Positions 46,656-56,431 of a stretch of 64,000 nucleotides of DNA are shown here, one piece after another; position 1 is the stretch's first letter, and every line of letters starts with the position of its first letter. A program made the translations under genes and the position numbers. The notes beneath the pieces are model-generated. The model was not told where the DNA came from. It saw nothing but the letters and a program-made list of their open reading frames with translations, and ran no database searches. Origin of the DNA: an uncultured Mycoplasmatota bacterium (GTDB taxonomy: Bacteria > Bacillota_I > Bacilli_A > RF39 > UBA660); assembly GCA_900542735.1 (NCBI GenBank), contig UQOS01000003.1, forward strand, positions 1 to 64,000, in the 5' to 3' direction.

Positions 46656-48614
46656 ATGTTTAAATTAGAATCAAAATATACACCTAATGGTGATCAACCA
46701 CAAGCAATTAAGGAATTAGTAGAAGGAATTAAAGAAGGAAAAAGAGACCAAGTTTTACTAGGAGCAACGGGAACTGGAAAAACTTTTACGATTGCAAATG
46801 TAATCGCGAGTGTTAATAAACCAACTCTAGTTTTAGCTCATAATAAGACACTTGCAGGGCAACTCTATTCGGAATTAAAAGAGTTGTTTCCAGAAAATCA
46901 TGTATGTTATTTTGTATCTTACTATGATTATTACCAACCAGAAGCCTATGTACCATCAACAGATACTTATATAGAAAAAGATTCCTCTATTAATGATGAA
47001 ATTGATGAACTTCGTCACTACGCAACAAGCTCTCTTTTATCTTATGATGATGTCATTGTAGTAGCCAGTGTAAGCTGTATTTATGGTATTGGTGAAGTAG
47101 AAGAATATCGTAATAAAATGTTAAGTCTAGGAGTAGGAGATAATGTAGAAAGAAACACTATTATGACAAAACTAGTAGAAATGATGTATGAAAGAAATGA
47201 TTTTGATTTTAAGCGTGGTACATTTAGAGTAAAGGGTGATGTTCTAGAAATCATACCAGCCTATGAAAACACAAAAGGGTATAGAATTGAATTTTTTGGT
47301 GATGAAATAGATAGAATTAGTGAAATAGACTCTCTAACTGGAGTAGTTCTTCAAAATAAAAAAACATTAACTATTTTTCCAGCCAGTCACTTTGTAACTA
47401 GTGATGAAAAACTAATAGAGGCAGTGAAAAGAATTAAGTTAGAATTAGCTGATAGGATTCAATATTTTAAAGATAATAATAAACTACTAGCAGCAGAAAG
47501 AATAGAACAACGTACAAACTATGATATAGAAATGTTAACTGAAACAGGATTCTGTCGTGGTATTGAAAACTATTCTCGTCATATGGCTTTACGTGGTGAA
47601 GGAGAAACTCCAACTACTTTAATGGATTTCTTTACAAAAGATTTTTTATTAGTAATAGATGAATCCCATGTAACACTTCCTCAGGTAAGGGGAATGTATA
47701 ATGGTGATAGAGCTAGAAAAATGAATTTAGTAGAGTATGGCTTTAGACTACCAAGTGCACTAGATAACAGACCATTAAAATTTGAGGAATTTGAGAAAAA
47801 AATCAATCAAGTTATTTATGTATCAGCAACCCCAGGAGATTACGAATTAGAAAAGACTAGTAATCAGTTTATTGAACAAATTATTCGTCCAACTGGACTT
47901 CTTGATCCAACAATTGAAGTAAGACCAAGTAAAGGTCAAATTGATGATTTAATTGGTGAAATTAAAGATAGAATTGCGAAAAACGAACGTACTTTAATAA
48001 CTACTCTAACAATTAGAATGGCAGAAGAATTAACGAATTATCTAAAAGATATTGATATTAAAGTGGCATACTTACATAGTGAAGTAAAAACACTAGAAAG
48101 AATGCGTATCATTAGAGATTTAAGATTAGGTAAATATGACTGTATTGTGGGAATTAATTTACTTCGTGAAGGAATAGATATACCAGAAGTTAGTTTAATA
48201 GCAATTATGGACGCTGATAAAGAAGGATTCTTGCGTAGTGAAAGAAGTTTAATTCAAACAATCGGTAGATGTGCTAGAAATGCTAGTGGTCATTGTATCA
48301 TGTATGCTGATAAAATAACGGATAGTATGGATAAAGCCATCAAAGAAACAATGCGTCGTCGTACAATCCAAGAAGAATATAATAAAGAACATGGTATTAT
48401 TCCACAAACAATTAAAAAAGAAATTAGAGATTTAATTAGTAATGTTGATGATAACAAAGAAAAACAATCATCTCCTAAGAAGAAAGATAAAAAAGAATTA
48501 TTAAAGATGATAGATGAAATAGAAGAATCTATGAGAGAAGCAGCAAAGGAATTAGATTTCGAACGTGCTATGCAGTTAAGAGATGCATTATTTGAATTAA
48601 AGAGTGAATTATAA
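46656..48614 (+). CDS. uvrB: Excinuclease ABC subunit B
   Basis: Damage-verifying helicase-like subunit of nucleotide excision repair. Walker [11 protein letters not shown] (about residues 37-46), beta-hairpin [20 protein letters not shown] that clamps [34 protein letters not shown] and motif [11 protein letters not shown]. The C-terminal UVR motif ([17 protein letters not shown]) binds UvrC and UvrA. ATG at 46656 follows AAGGAGG, 652 aa. A TGGTAAAAT extended -10 precedes it. uvrA is 1.9 kb downstream, with three genes in between. Confidence 0.98.
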   Translation: MFKLESKYTPNGDQPQAIKELVEGIKEGKRDQVLLGATGTGKTFTIANVIASVNKPTLVLAHNKTLAGQLYSELKELFPENHVCYFVSYYDYYQPEAYVPSTDTYIEKDSSINDEIDELRHYATSSLLSYDDVIVVASVSCIYGIGEVEEYRNKMLSLGVGDNVERNTIMTKLVEMMYERNDFDFKRGTFRVKGDVLEIIPAYENTKGYRIEFFGDEIDRISEIDSLTGVVLQNKKTLTIFPASHFVTSDEKLIEAVKRIKLELADRIQYFKDNNKLLAAERIEQRTNYDIEMLTETGFCRGIENYSRHMALRGEGETPTTLMDFFTKDFLLVIDESHVTLPQVRGMYNGDRARKMNLVEYGFRLPSALDNRPLKFEEFEKKINQVIYVSATPGDYELEKTSNQFIEQIIRPTGLLDPTIEVRPSKGQIDDLIGEIKDRIAKNERTLITTLTIRMAEELTNYLKDIDIKVAYLHSEVKTLERMRIIRDLRLGKYDCIVGINLLREGIDIPEVSLIAIMDADKEGFLRSERSLIQTIGRCARNASGHCIMYADKITDSMDKAIKETMRRRTIQEEYNKEHGIIPQTIKKEIRDLISNVDDNKEKQSSPKKKDKKELLKMIDEIEESMREAAKELDFERAMQLRDALFELKSEL

Positions 48615-49453
48615 TGAAAAAGTTTAAGAAAATATATATAGAAATCACGAATATCTGTAATCTGAATTGCTCTTTTTGCAGTAAAGATAATCGTATAAAA
48701 GAAAGTATTTCGCTAACGAATATGGAAGAACTATTAAAGAAAATTAATGATTATACCGATTATGTTTATCTACATGTAAAAGGTGAACCATTACTACATC
48801 CAAAGTTAAAAGGAATCTTAGATTTATGTGAAAAATATCATAAGAAAGTAAATATTACGACAAATGCTACTCTGATAAAGGAAAAAGAAGAAATATTAAC
48901 TCACACTGCTATTCGTCAAATTAATTTATCTGTACATAGTGAAAATAAAAAAGCTAATTATCTAGAAGAAATATTTGAAGTAGTGGATAAATTAAAAGAT
49001 AAAAACATTGTTTACCGTTTTTGGACTATGGAAGATAATAATTTATCAAAAGAATCAACAGAATTAGTGGAAAAAATAGTAAGTCATTATCAGTTATCCC
49101 CAGAAATTGTGGAAAACCTAAAAAAAGAAAATAATATCAAAATAAATAGTCACACTTATGTGAATAAAGCAAATGAATTCATCTGGCCTGATATCAATAA
49201 CGATTATAATAAAGAATTTGGTTACTGTTATGCCTTAAAGGATCAATTAGCTATTTTAGTAGACGGAACTATCGTACCATGTTGCTTGGATAGTGATGGA
49301 GTAATCAATTTAGGAAACATTTATCAGAATGATTTATTACAAGTTATAAATAGTAGCCGCTATCAAAAAATGAGAATGGGGTTCTGTAATCGTAAGGTAA
49401 CAGAAGAATTATGTAAACACTGTAGTTATAAAGAAAGATTTGACATAAAATAA
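48614..49453 (+). CDS. Radical SAM protein with SPASM-like C-terminus
   Basis: Iron-sulfur enzyme that cleaves S-adenosylmethionine to make a radical. The cluster motif CxxxCxxC is at Cys15, Cys19 and Cys22 (TNICNLNCSFCSKDN). VYLHVKGEPLLHPKLKGILD fits the GEP region. The C-terminus has DGTIVPCCLDSDGVINLGNI and GFCNRKVTEELCKHCSY, a SPASM/twitch-type auxiliary cluster site. 279 aa. The start codon overlaps the uvrB stop by one base. Substrate unknown; SPASM proteins often modify peptides, tRNA or sugars. No obvious precursor peptide gene was found nearby. Confidence 0.85.
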   Translation: MKKFKKIYIEITNICNLNCSFCSKDNRIKESISLTNMEELLKKINDYTDYVYLHVKGEPLLHPKLKGILDLCEKYHKKVNITTNATLIKEKEEILTHTAIRQINLSVHSENKKANYLEEIFEVVDKLKDKNIVYRFWTMEDNNLSKESTELVEKIVSHYQLSPEIVENLKKENNIKINSHTYVNKANEFIWPDINNDYNKEFGYCYALKDQLAILVDGTIVPCCLDSDGVINLGNIYQNDLLQVINSSRYQKMRMGFCNRKVTEELCKHCSYKERFDIK

Positions 49454-49488
49454 TGGTCAAGATACTATAAATTTATAGAGGTGGAAAA

Positions 49489-49968
49489 ATGAAAGTAATT
49501 AGAAATAGTGTATGTTATGTAGAAAAAAATGATATTTTATTCCTAGGAATGTTACCAGAAGAAATAGTAGAAGCACCTTTTATTGTAGAATCAAAGTGGG
49601 TAAAGTTTGAAAATCAAAAAGCAGTTAACTTTTTTAGAGAAACAGAAGTTATTATAGATTATGATGAACTTAGTAACAAAAAAGAAGAAGAGTTACTAGA
49701 AACCGAGAATAAAGTTGAAAAAGAATTAAATGATATTTGCACCAAATGGTTATATGCTTCTAGTTATTACCGTAGAAATTTAGATAAAGACCCAGAATAT
49801 AATGAAAAAATAAAAGAATTAAAATATTTATTAGCAACTATCAAGAATTATCTTAGTGAAAAAACTAACTATGATAATGAAATTAGACAATTATCATTTG
49901 ATACTACAGTTACTTCTACCAAAAAGAGTCAACCAAAAGAAAAAAATTTAATAAATAATAAGGCATAA
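49489..49968 (+). CDS. Hypothetical protein, 159 aa
   Basis: Not recognised. Acidic, soluble, with a beta-rich start (KVIRNSVCYVEKNDILFLGMLPEEIVEAPFIVESKWVKFE), a helical middle and a disordered basic tail (TSTKKSQPKEKNLINNKA). AGAGGTGG precedes the ATG. Probably in the uvrB transcript. No functional hint. Confidence 0.55.
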   Translation: MKVIRNSVCYVEKNDILFLGMLPEEIVEAPFIVESKWVKFENQKAVNFFRETEVIIDYDELSNKKEEELLETENKVEKELNDICTKWLYASSYYRRNLDKDPEYNEKIKELKYLLATIKNYLSEKTNYDNEIRQLSFDTTVTSTKKSQPKEKNLINNKA

Positions 49969-50006
49969 TTACCATTATTTTGGAAAAAATACCAATAAAA
50001 ATTTAA

Positions 50007-50060
50007 TTGACACTTAGGTATTTATATAGTAAAATAATTCTCCTAGTTTAAATTAGGAGA
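50007..50060 (+). promoter_or_regulatory. Promoter with overlapping inverted repeat
   Basis: TTGACA (50007-50012), 17-nt spacer, TAAAAT (50030-50035). TCTCCTA-N8-TAGGAGA (50039-50060) covers the start site, a typical place for a repressor operator. Confidence 0.6.
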
Positions 50061-50073
50061 AAAGGTGATTTTT

Positions 50074-50373
50074 ATGGGAATTTACAACAAAGTATATATT
50101 GGTCATGTAGAAACCATTAATCCAGATGTAATAGAAAATGTATCCCCTGTGGAATCTAAAGTAGTTGCCTTAAAATTAGCTAGCATAGATAAAGTAACTA
50201 GTATTCCAACTTATAAACCATTAAGACCATATAGTGAATATTATAAGTTAGTAAGTGTAGATAGTAAGCCATTAGAAGGACCTCTTGGAAATATTGTTGA
50301 TGATAAAATTATTAATATAGCACTTAAAAAGACAGGCAAAAAAGAAGTAAAACAATTAAAAAAGGTAAGTTAA
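50074..50373 (+). CDS. Hypothetical protein, 99 aa
   Basis: Not recognised. Small soluble protein (MGIYNKVYIGHVETINPDVIENVSPVESK) with a basic C-terminus (KKTGKKEVKQLKKVS). ATG at 50074 follows AAGGTGA. It has its own near-consensus promoter and a strong terminator, so it is an independently controlled, probably well-expressed gene. Confidence 0.6.
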   Translation: MGIYNKVYIGHVETINPDVIENVSPVESKVVALKLASIDKVTSIPTYKPLRPYSEYYKLVSVDSKPLEGPLGNIVDDKIINIALKKTGKKEVKQLKKVS

Positions 50374-50375
50374 AC

Positions 50376-50403
50376 AAGATTCATATCAAAATGAATCTTT
50401 TTA
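50376..50403 (+). terminator. Terminator after the 99-aa gene
   Basis: AGATTCAT (50377-50384) and ATGAATCT (50391-50398) followed by TTTTT. Confidence 0.85.
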
Positions 50404-50419
50404 AATATGAAAAAAAGTA

Positions 50420-50448
50420 TTGTCAAACAAATGTTTTATCATTATAAT
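50420..50448 (+). promoter_or_regulatory. Promoter upstream of uvrA
   Basis: TTGTCA, 17-nt spacer, TATAAT. A second, extended -10 (TGGTATAAT) lies near 50483. No SOS (LexA) box was recognised. Confidence 0.6.
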
Positions 50449-50510
50449 AGAAATGTGTTTTCATAAAAAAGAAAATTTGTGGTATAATAACATGCAGAAA
50501 AGGTGATAGT

Positions 50511-53318
50511 ATGGATAAAATTATTATAAAAGGTGCTAGAGAAAATAATTTAAAAAATGTGGATTTAGAGTTACCAAAAAATAAATTAATAGTAATGACT
50601 GGAGTATCAGGAAGTGGAAAATCATCTCTTGCTTTTGATACTATTTATGCCGAAGGTCAAAGAAGATATGTAGAAAGTTTATCGGCTTATGCAAGGCAGT
50701 TTTTAGGAGGAACAGAAAAACCAGACGTAGATTCTATTGAAGGATTATCTCCTTCTATTAGTATTGACCAAAAAACAACTTCTAAAAACCCTCGTTCAAC
50801 AGTAGGAACAGTAACGGAAATTTATGATTACTTAAGACTTTTATTTGCAAGAATTGGAATCCCTTATTGCCCAGAACATCATATTCCAATATCAAGTCAA
50901 ACTGTTGATGAAATTGTAGATAAAGTATTAGAAAATGAAATAGGTACCAAGTTAATTATTATGGCGCCAGTTGCTCATGGTGAAAAAGGTACTCATAAAG
51001 ATTTATTAGAAGACCTAAGAAAAGAAGGTTATGTAAGAGTAAGAGTAAATGGAGAAATGCTTGATTTAAGTGAAGAAATTAATCTAGAAAAAAATAAAAA
51101 AGATAACATTGATGTAATTATCGATAGAATTGTTTTAAAAGATGGCATTCGTAGTCGTTTATCAGAATCTATTGAACAAGCTATCAAACTATCAAAGGGA
51201 AAAGTAGTAATTGATTATGTTGGTAATAAGGAAGTAATCTATTCTGAAAACTTTGCTTGTCCATACTGTGATTTCTCACTTCCAGAATTAGAACCAAGAA
51301 TGTTCTCATTTAATGCACCATTTTGTAGTTGCCCTGACTGTAAAGGCCTTGGTGTGAAACTAAAAATGGATCCTGATTTAGTAGTACCAGACGCTACTAA
51401 AAGTCTAAATAATGGAGCTATTAAAACTTTAACAGATGATCCTGAAGCACTTGATTTTAAACGATTAGAATGTTTATGTAAGCATTATAAAATAGATATG
51501 AATAAATCATGGAATAAACTATCTAAAAAAGAACAGAATTACATTTTATATGGTAGTGATGAAATAATCCATTTTCAGTATCATTCTAAAAGTGGTAACC
51601 TTTATAATCAAAAAGATTTCTATGAAGGAATTATCAATAATCTAGAAAGAAGATACATGGAAACAAGTAGTACCTGGATTCGTGATTGGTTAGAAAATTA
51701 TATGTTAGAAACCATATGTGAAACATGTCATGGAGCAAGACTTCAAGATAATGTCTTATCAGTTTTAGTAGGTGGAAAAAACATTTACGAAGTTACTTGT
51801 ATGAGTATTAAACAATTAATCCCTTTCTTTGAAAATCTAAAATTAACGAAATCTCAAAAAGAAATATCAGGATTATTAGTAAAAGAAATTTTATCTCGAT
51901 TAACATTCTTAAAAAATGTAGGACTTGAATATTTAACGCTAAGTCGTTCTGCTGGCACATTATCAGGTGGAGAAGCCCAAAGAATAAGACTTGCTACACA
52001 AATAGGTTCTAAACTAACAGGAGTTCTTTATGTACTAGACGAGCCAAGTATAGGATTACACCAAAAAGATAACGAAAAATTAATTAAATCATTATTAGAA
52101 ATGAGAGATTTAGGAAATACCCTAATCGTAGTAGAACATGATACTGATACAATGTTAGCCAGTGACTTTTTAGTAGATGTAGGACCTGGTGCTGGAGATC
52201 ATGGTGGAGAAATCATTGCTGCTGGTACTCCAGAAGAAGTAATGAAAAACAAAAATAGTATTACTGGTCGTTATTTAAGTGGTAAAGAAAAAATAGAAGT
52301 ACCTACTACTAGAAGAAAAGGTACTAAAAAGTTTATTGAAATTAAAGGTGCAAGTGAAAATAATCTAAAAAATATTAATGTTAAATTTCCACTAGGAACC
52401 TTTACTTGTGTTACAGGTGTATCTGGAAGTGGAAAAAGTACCTTAGTAAATCAGATTTTATGTAATGCTGCTTATCAAAAAATATATAATTCCAAGGTGA
52501 AACCAGGTAAACATAAAAAAATAACCGGTTTAGAAGAAATTGATAAGGTAGTTGAAATTAGTCAAAACCCAATCGGTAGAACGCCAAGAAGTAATCCAGC
52601 TACCTATACAGGAGTATTTGATGAAATCAGAGATTTATTCACAACTACGAAAGAAGCTAAAATGTATGGCTTTGGAAAAGACCGTTTTTCTTTCAATGTA
52701 AAAGGTGGTCGTTGTGAAGCTTGCCGTGGTGACGGTGTTAAAAAAATAGAAATGCATTTCTTACCAGATGTATATATTCCATGTGAAGTATGTCATGGTA
52801 CAAGGTATAATAGTGAAACCTTAAGAATAAAATATAAAGACAAAAATATTGCTGAAGTATTAGATATGCGTGTAAGTGAAGCACTTGAATTCTTTGAAAA
52901 TGTTCCTAAAATCAAATCTAAACTTCAAGTGTTAGAAGATGTAGGAATTGGTTACATTAAATTAGGACAAAGTGCTACAACTTTATCAGGTGGGGAAGCA
53001 GGACGTGTAAAACTAGCTAAAGAATTACAGAAAAAGCCAACTGGTAAAACACTTTACATTATGGACGAACCTACAACAGGTCTTCATAGTGCTGATATTA
53101 AGAGATTACTTGCAATTATTCAAAAAATAGTAGATAATAAAGATACTGTAATAGTAATTGAACACAACCTAGACGTCGTAAAATGTGCTGATTATATAAT
53201 TGATTTAGGACCAACTGGTGGAGATGGTGGTGGAGAAGTAATCGCTACTGGAACACCAGAAGAAATTGCGAAGGTAAAAGAGTCAGCTACAGGAGAGTTC
53301 TTAAAGAAAATGTTATAA
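50511..53318 (+). CDS. uvrA: Excinuclease ABC subunit A
   Basis: Damage-sensing ATPase dimer that loads UvrB. Two ABC modules: Walker A GVSGSGKSSLAFDTIYAEGQRRY (residues 31-53) and GVSGSGKSTLVNQIL in the second half. There are signature motifs LSGGEAQRIRLA and LSGGEAGRVKLA, and zinc modules CPYCDFSLPEL...CSCPDCKG and CEACRGDG...CEVCHGTRY. 935 aa, normal. AAGGTGA precedes the ATG. Works with uvrB in this window; uvrC is not present here. Confidence 0.98.
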   Translation: MDKIIIKGARENNLKNVDLELPKNKLIVMTGVSGSGKSSLAFDTIYAEGQRRYVESLSAYARQFLGGTEKPDVDSIEGLSPSISIDQKTTSKNPRSTVGTVTEIYDYLRLLFARIGIPYCPEHHIPISSQTVDEIVDKVLENEIGTKLIIMAPVAHGEKGTHKDLLEDLRKEGYVRVRVNGEMLDLSEEINLEKNKKDNIDVIIDRIVLKDGIRSRLSESIEQAIKLSKGKVVIDYVGNKEVIYSENFACPYCDFSLPELEPRMFSFNAPFCSCPDCKGLGVKLKMDPDLVVPDATKSLNNGAIKTLTDDPEALDFKRLECLCKHYKIDMNKSWNKLSKKEQNYILYGSDEIIHFQYHSKSGNLYNQKDFYEGIINNLERRYMETSSTWIRDWLENYMLETICETCHGARLQDNVLSVLVGGKNIYEVTCMSIKQLIPFFENLKLTKSQKEISGLLVKEILSRLTFLKNVGLEYLTLSRSAGTLSGGEAQRIRLATQIGSKLTGVLYVLDEPSIGLHQKDNEKLIKSLLEMRDLGNTLIVVEHDTDTMLASDFLVDVGPGAGDHGGEIIAAGTPEEVMKNKNSITGRYLSGKEKIEVPTTRRKGTKKFIEIKGASENNLKNINVKFPLGTFTCVTGVSGSGKSTLVNQILCNAAYQKIYNSKVKPGKHKKITGLEEIDKVVEISQNPIGRTPRSNPATYTGVFDEIRDLFTTTKEAKMYGFGKDRFSFNVKGGRCEACRGDGVKKIEMHFLPDVYIPCEVCHGTRYNSETLRIKYKDKNIAEVLDMRVSEALEFFENVPKIKSKLQVLEDVGIGYIKLGQSATTLSGGEAGRVKLAKELQKKPTGKTLYIMDEPTTGLHSADIKRLLAIIQKIVDNKDTVIVIEHNLDVVKCADYIIDLGPTGGDGGGEVIATGTPEEIAKVKESATGEFLKKML

Positions 53319-53339
53319 AATAAAAAATAAGGTGATTAG

Positions 53340-53756
53340 ATGCAAAAAGAATTAAGGGTTCATATTGAAAATATTATTGATTGGTTATTACATTTTATAA
53401 GCTATGCCATTATTTTGGTATTTGTAGCAACATACTTTGATAGCTTTAAAATAGATGATACTCATTTATATCTATATGGCCTTTTAGCTACCCTAATTAT
53501 TTTTATACTAAATAAGACCATTAAGCCAATTATTTTTAGATTAACATTACCAATAACTGGTTTAACACTTGGCTTATTTTATCCATTTATTAATGTAGTT
53601 ATTTTAAAATTAACAGAGTGGATACTGGGATCTCACTTTGAAATTCATGGAATATGGACAGTCTTTTTTATCGCAATCTTAATTTCTATTATGAATATTT
53701 TAATTGAAAACATTATCATTACACCAATTATGAGGAGGATAAAGAAAAATGGATAG
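53340..53756 (+). CDS. YvlD-like four-helix membrane protein (phage holin superfamily IV)
   Basis: Four hydrophobic helices in 138 aa: FISYAIILVFVATYF, LYLYGLLATLIIFIL, RLTLPITGLTLGLFYPFINVVIL, and IWTVFFIAILISIMNILI. The motif NKTIKPIIFRLTLPIT...LGLFYPFINVVIL...LT matches the family (N..lrPil.llTlPlt.lTLGLF..viNa). It is not evidence of a prophage; such genes are common chromosomal neighbours of uvrA and lgt in Firmicutes. Overlaps lgt by 8 nt. Confidence 0.8.
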   Translation: MQKELRVHIENIIDWLLHFISYAIILVFVATYFDSFKIDDTHLYLYGLLATLIIFILNKTIKPIIFRLTLPITGLTLGLFYPFINVVILKLTEWILGSHFEIHGIWTVFFIAILISIMNILIENIIITPIMRRIKKNG

Positions 53757-54561
53757 AGTAGCATTGGATTTAGGATTTATACAAATATACTGGTATTCAG
53801 TTTTTATCTTTTTAGGAGTCTTTTTTGCTAGTATGGTAATATTAAGAGAAACAAAAAGGCAACACATTAATCAAGACTTTATGATTAATTTAATCTTTTA
53901 TGGCGTTATCTTTGGTCTTATTGGGGCAAGATTATATTATGTTTTATTTAATTTAGATTATTATTTAAAATACCCATTAGAAATTTTGGAAGTTTGGAAT
54001 GGTGGTCTAGCAATTCATGGTGGAATTATTGTAGGATTATTAACTGTAATCTTATATACAAAAAAGTATCACGCAAAAACCTTAAAAGTATTAGATATCT
54101 TAGTAGTAGGTTTAATCTTAGGACAGGCTATTGGTAGATGGGGTAATTTCTTTAATGGCGAAGCATATGGAATGGTAACTACTTTAGAACATTTGCAGAA
54201 ATTAGGATTACCAGACTATTTGATAAATGGAATGTATATTAATGGAGCTTACCATCAACCTACTTTTTTATATGAATCCATTTGGGACTTTTCAGGATTT
54301 ATTGCTTTATTAATTGTAAGAAGATACAAATACCTAAAGAATGGTCAGCTAACCGGAGTATATTTAATTTGGTACTCAGTAGGAAGAATCATAATTGAAG
54401 GAATGCGTACAGATAGTCTAATGTTAGGAAATTTCCGTATTGCCCAAATTGTATCTATTATATTAATTATCGTTGGAGTATTAATGTTATTTCTATGTAA
54501 AAAAGGAACAAGATTCGATAACTTATATAAAGATAAAGAAGAAAAAGATATATTATTTTAA
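53749..54561 (+). CDS. lgt: Prolipoprotein diacylglyceryl transferase
   Basis: Membrane enzyme that attaches diacylglycerol from phosphatidylglycerol to the lipobox cysteine of lipoproteins. Seven or so helices; signature GRWGNFFNGEAYG (about residues 127-139), plus GGLAIHGGIIVG with the essential His and the C-terminal GRIIIEGMRTDSL. 270 aa, normal. GAGGAT precedes the ATG. Followed by trxB, yvcK and whiA in the order known from Bacillus, though hprK and rapZ are missing from the cluster. Confidence 0.96.
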   Translation: MDRVALDLGFIQIYWYSVFIFLGVFFASMVILRETKRQHINQDFMINLIFYGVIFGLIGARLYYVLFNLDYYLKYPLEILEVWNGGLAIHGGIIVGLLTVILYTKKYHAKTLKVLDILVVGLILGQAIGRWGNFFNGEAYGMVTTLEHLQKLGLPDYLINGMYINGAYHQPTFLYESIWDFSGFIALLIVRRYKYLKNGQLTGVYLIWYSVGRIIIEGMRTDSLMLGNFRIAQIVSIILIIVGVLMLFLCKKGTRFDNLYKDKEEKDILF

Positions 54562-54570
54562 GGAGGCATT

Positions 54571-55470
54571 ATGTATCATACAGTAATTATAGGTTCTGGT
54601 GTAGCTGGAATGACAGCAGCCATATACTTAAAAAGAGCGCGTAAAGATATTTGTATTTTAGAAAATGGAGTACCTGGTGGTCAAATAACATTAGCATCAT
54701 CTGTTGAAAACTATCCAGGTTTTTCTTCTATTACTGGTAGCGATTTAGCACTAAATATTTATAATCAAGTATTAAATTTAGGGGTTACCTATAAATATAC
54801 AAAAGCAAATCAAGTTAAAGTAGAAGATGATTTTATTACTGTAATAACAGATAAAGAAGAAATTAAATGTAAAAATTTAATCATTGCAACCGGCAGAGCA
54901 CCAAGAAAATTAGAAGTAACACTAGAAGATAGACTAGTAGGTAGTGGAATCAGTTTCTGTGCTACCTGTGATAGTAGTCTTTATAAAGACAAAAAAGTAG
55001 CCGTTGTTGGTGGTGGAACAGCAGCTTTAGAAGAAGCAATTTATCTATCTAAAATATGTAATAGTGTTACACTAATTCATAGAAGAGATACATTTAGTGC
55101 TACAGATGCCTTAGTAAATGATGTCAAAAATACGAAAAATATAACGATTTTAACGAATAGAACGGTAAAAGAATTCAAAGTAAATGATAATAAATTATCT
55201 GGTATTGTGTTAGAAGATAAACAGAATAATCAAGAAGAAATAACGGTAGACGGTTGTTTTGAATATATAGGTCAAGTACCAAATACAAAAATATTTGAAA
55301 ACTTAGATATTCTAGATGATAAAGGTTATGTAAATGTAGATAAAAATTATCAGACTAAAATATCTGGAATATATGCAGTTGGTGACTGTGTCAAAAAAGA
55401 TTTATATCAAGTAGTAACTGCTTGTAGTGAAGGTGCAATTGCTGCAAACAATATCATAAAACAGAGATAG
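54571..55470 (+). CDS. trxB: Thioredoxin reductase
   Basis: FAD- and NADPH-dependent flavoenzyme reducing thioredoxin. FAD fold at IIGSGVAGMTAAIYLKRA (residues 6-23), redox pair Cys130/Cys133 in SFCATCDSSLYKDK, NADPH-binding VVGGGTAALEEAIYL and final GIYAVGDCV. 299 aa, normal. AAGGAGG precedes the ATG. In the NADPH site the HRRxxxR motif reads HRRDTFSA, lacking the last arginine, so cofactor preference may differ. Confidence 0.93.
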   Translation: MYHTVIIGSGVAGMTAAIYLKRARKDICILENGVPGGQITLASSVENYPGFSSITGSDLALNIYNQVLNLGVTYKYTKANQVKVEDDFITVITDKEEIKCKNLIIATGRAPRKLEVTLEDRLVGSGISFCATCDSSLYKDKKVAVVGGGTAALEEAIYLSKICNSVTLIHRRDTFSATDALVNDVKNTKNITILTNRTVKEFKVNDNKLSGIVLEDKQNNQEEITVDGCFEYIGQVPNTKIFENLDILDDKGYVNVDKNYQTKISGIYAVGDCVKKDLYQVVTACSEGAIAANNIIKQR

Positions 55471-55479
55471 GAAGAGAAT

Positions 55480-56427
55480 ATGAAAAAGAAAATAGTAGTC
55501 TTCGGTGGTGGAACAGGATTATCTAGTTTACTAAAAGGTTTAAAAGATTTCCCCGTAGAGATAACATCAGTAATCACCGTATCAGATAGTGGGCGTTCAA
55601 CCGGAAAACTAAGAGAAGAATTTTCAACTCCAGCCGTAGGAGATATTAGAAAGGTACTTACCAATTTATCAGAATTACCAGAAGAAATTAAAAGTATTAT
55701 GGAATATCGCTTTGAAACATATAGTGATTTGGACGGCCACCCTTTAGGGAATCTAGTATTAACAGCTATGTTAAATAAAACCAAAAATCTAAAAACAAGC
55801 ATTGAATATTTAAGTAAGTTATTAGATGTAAAACATAAAGTATTACCATTATCAGAAGATTATCTAACTTTAATGGGAGAAACCATTGACGGTAAAATAA
55901 TTGAGGGTGAAGATAAACTCACAAAATCTCATACTCAGTATAAAAAAATATTTTATAAAGAAACTCCTCATGTAGAAAAAGAAGTATTAGAAAGTATAAG
56001 AGAAGCTGATTTAATTATTCTATCAATGGGAAGTTTATATACAAGTATTCTTCCTCACTTACTATGTAGTGAAGTGGTAAAAGAAATTAATAAAGCTAGT
56101 GCCAAGGTAATGTATTTATGTAATGCTATGACACAACCAGGTGAAACAGATAATTTTGGAGTAAGCGACCATATTAAGATATTAGAAAAATATTTAGGAA
56201 AAGATACAATTGATGTCGTAGTTGCTAGTAATACCAAAATTGATAATAAAATCCTAAAAAAATATGAAACAGAGGAACAAAAAGACCCTGTAATTATCGA
56301 TTATGATAACTTAAACTTAGAAAACTTAGAATTAATTGAAGCAGATCTACTTACAACCATTGATAATACCATTCGCCATAATAGTTTAAAACTTAGCTCT
56401 ATTATTTTCTCTTATTTAATGAGGTGA
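55480..56427 (+). CDS. yvcK: YvcK/GlmR (CofD-like) factor
   Basis: UDP-GlcNAc-binding regulator needed for growth on gluconeogenic carbon sources and linked to wall precursor supply. The start VVFGGGTGLSSLLKGLKDF, ITSVITVSDSGRSTGKLREEF and AVGDIRKVLTNLS are the nucleotide-sugar binding loops. LGNLVLTAMLN and PGETDNFGVSDHIKIL are conserved. 315 aa, normal. Placed directly before whiA as in nearly all Firmicutes. Confidence 0.95.
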   Translation: MKKKIVVFGGGTGLSSLLKGLKDFPVEITSVITVSDSGRSTGKLREEFSTPAVGDIRKVLTNLSELPEEIKSIMEYRFETYSDLDGHPLGNLVLTAMLNKTKNLKTSIEYLSKLLDVKHKVLPLSEDYLTLMGETIDGKIIEGEDKLTKSHTQYKKIFYKETPHVEKEVLESIREADLIILSMGSLYTSILPHLLCSEVVKEINKASAKVMYLCNAMTQPGETDNFGVSDHIKILEKYLGKDTIDVVVASNTKIDNKILKKYETEEQKDPVIIDYDNLNLENLELIEADLLTTIDNTIRHNSLKLSSIIFSYLMR

Positions 56428-56431
56428 TACT

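Noticed and set aside
53340..53756. Prophage holin
   Set aside because: Despite the family name it lies in a conserved chromosomal cluster (uvrA-lgt-trxB) with no phage genes around it.
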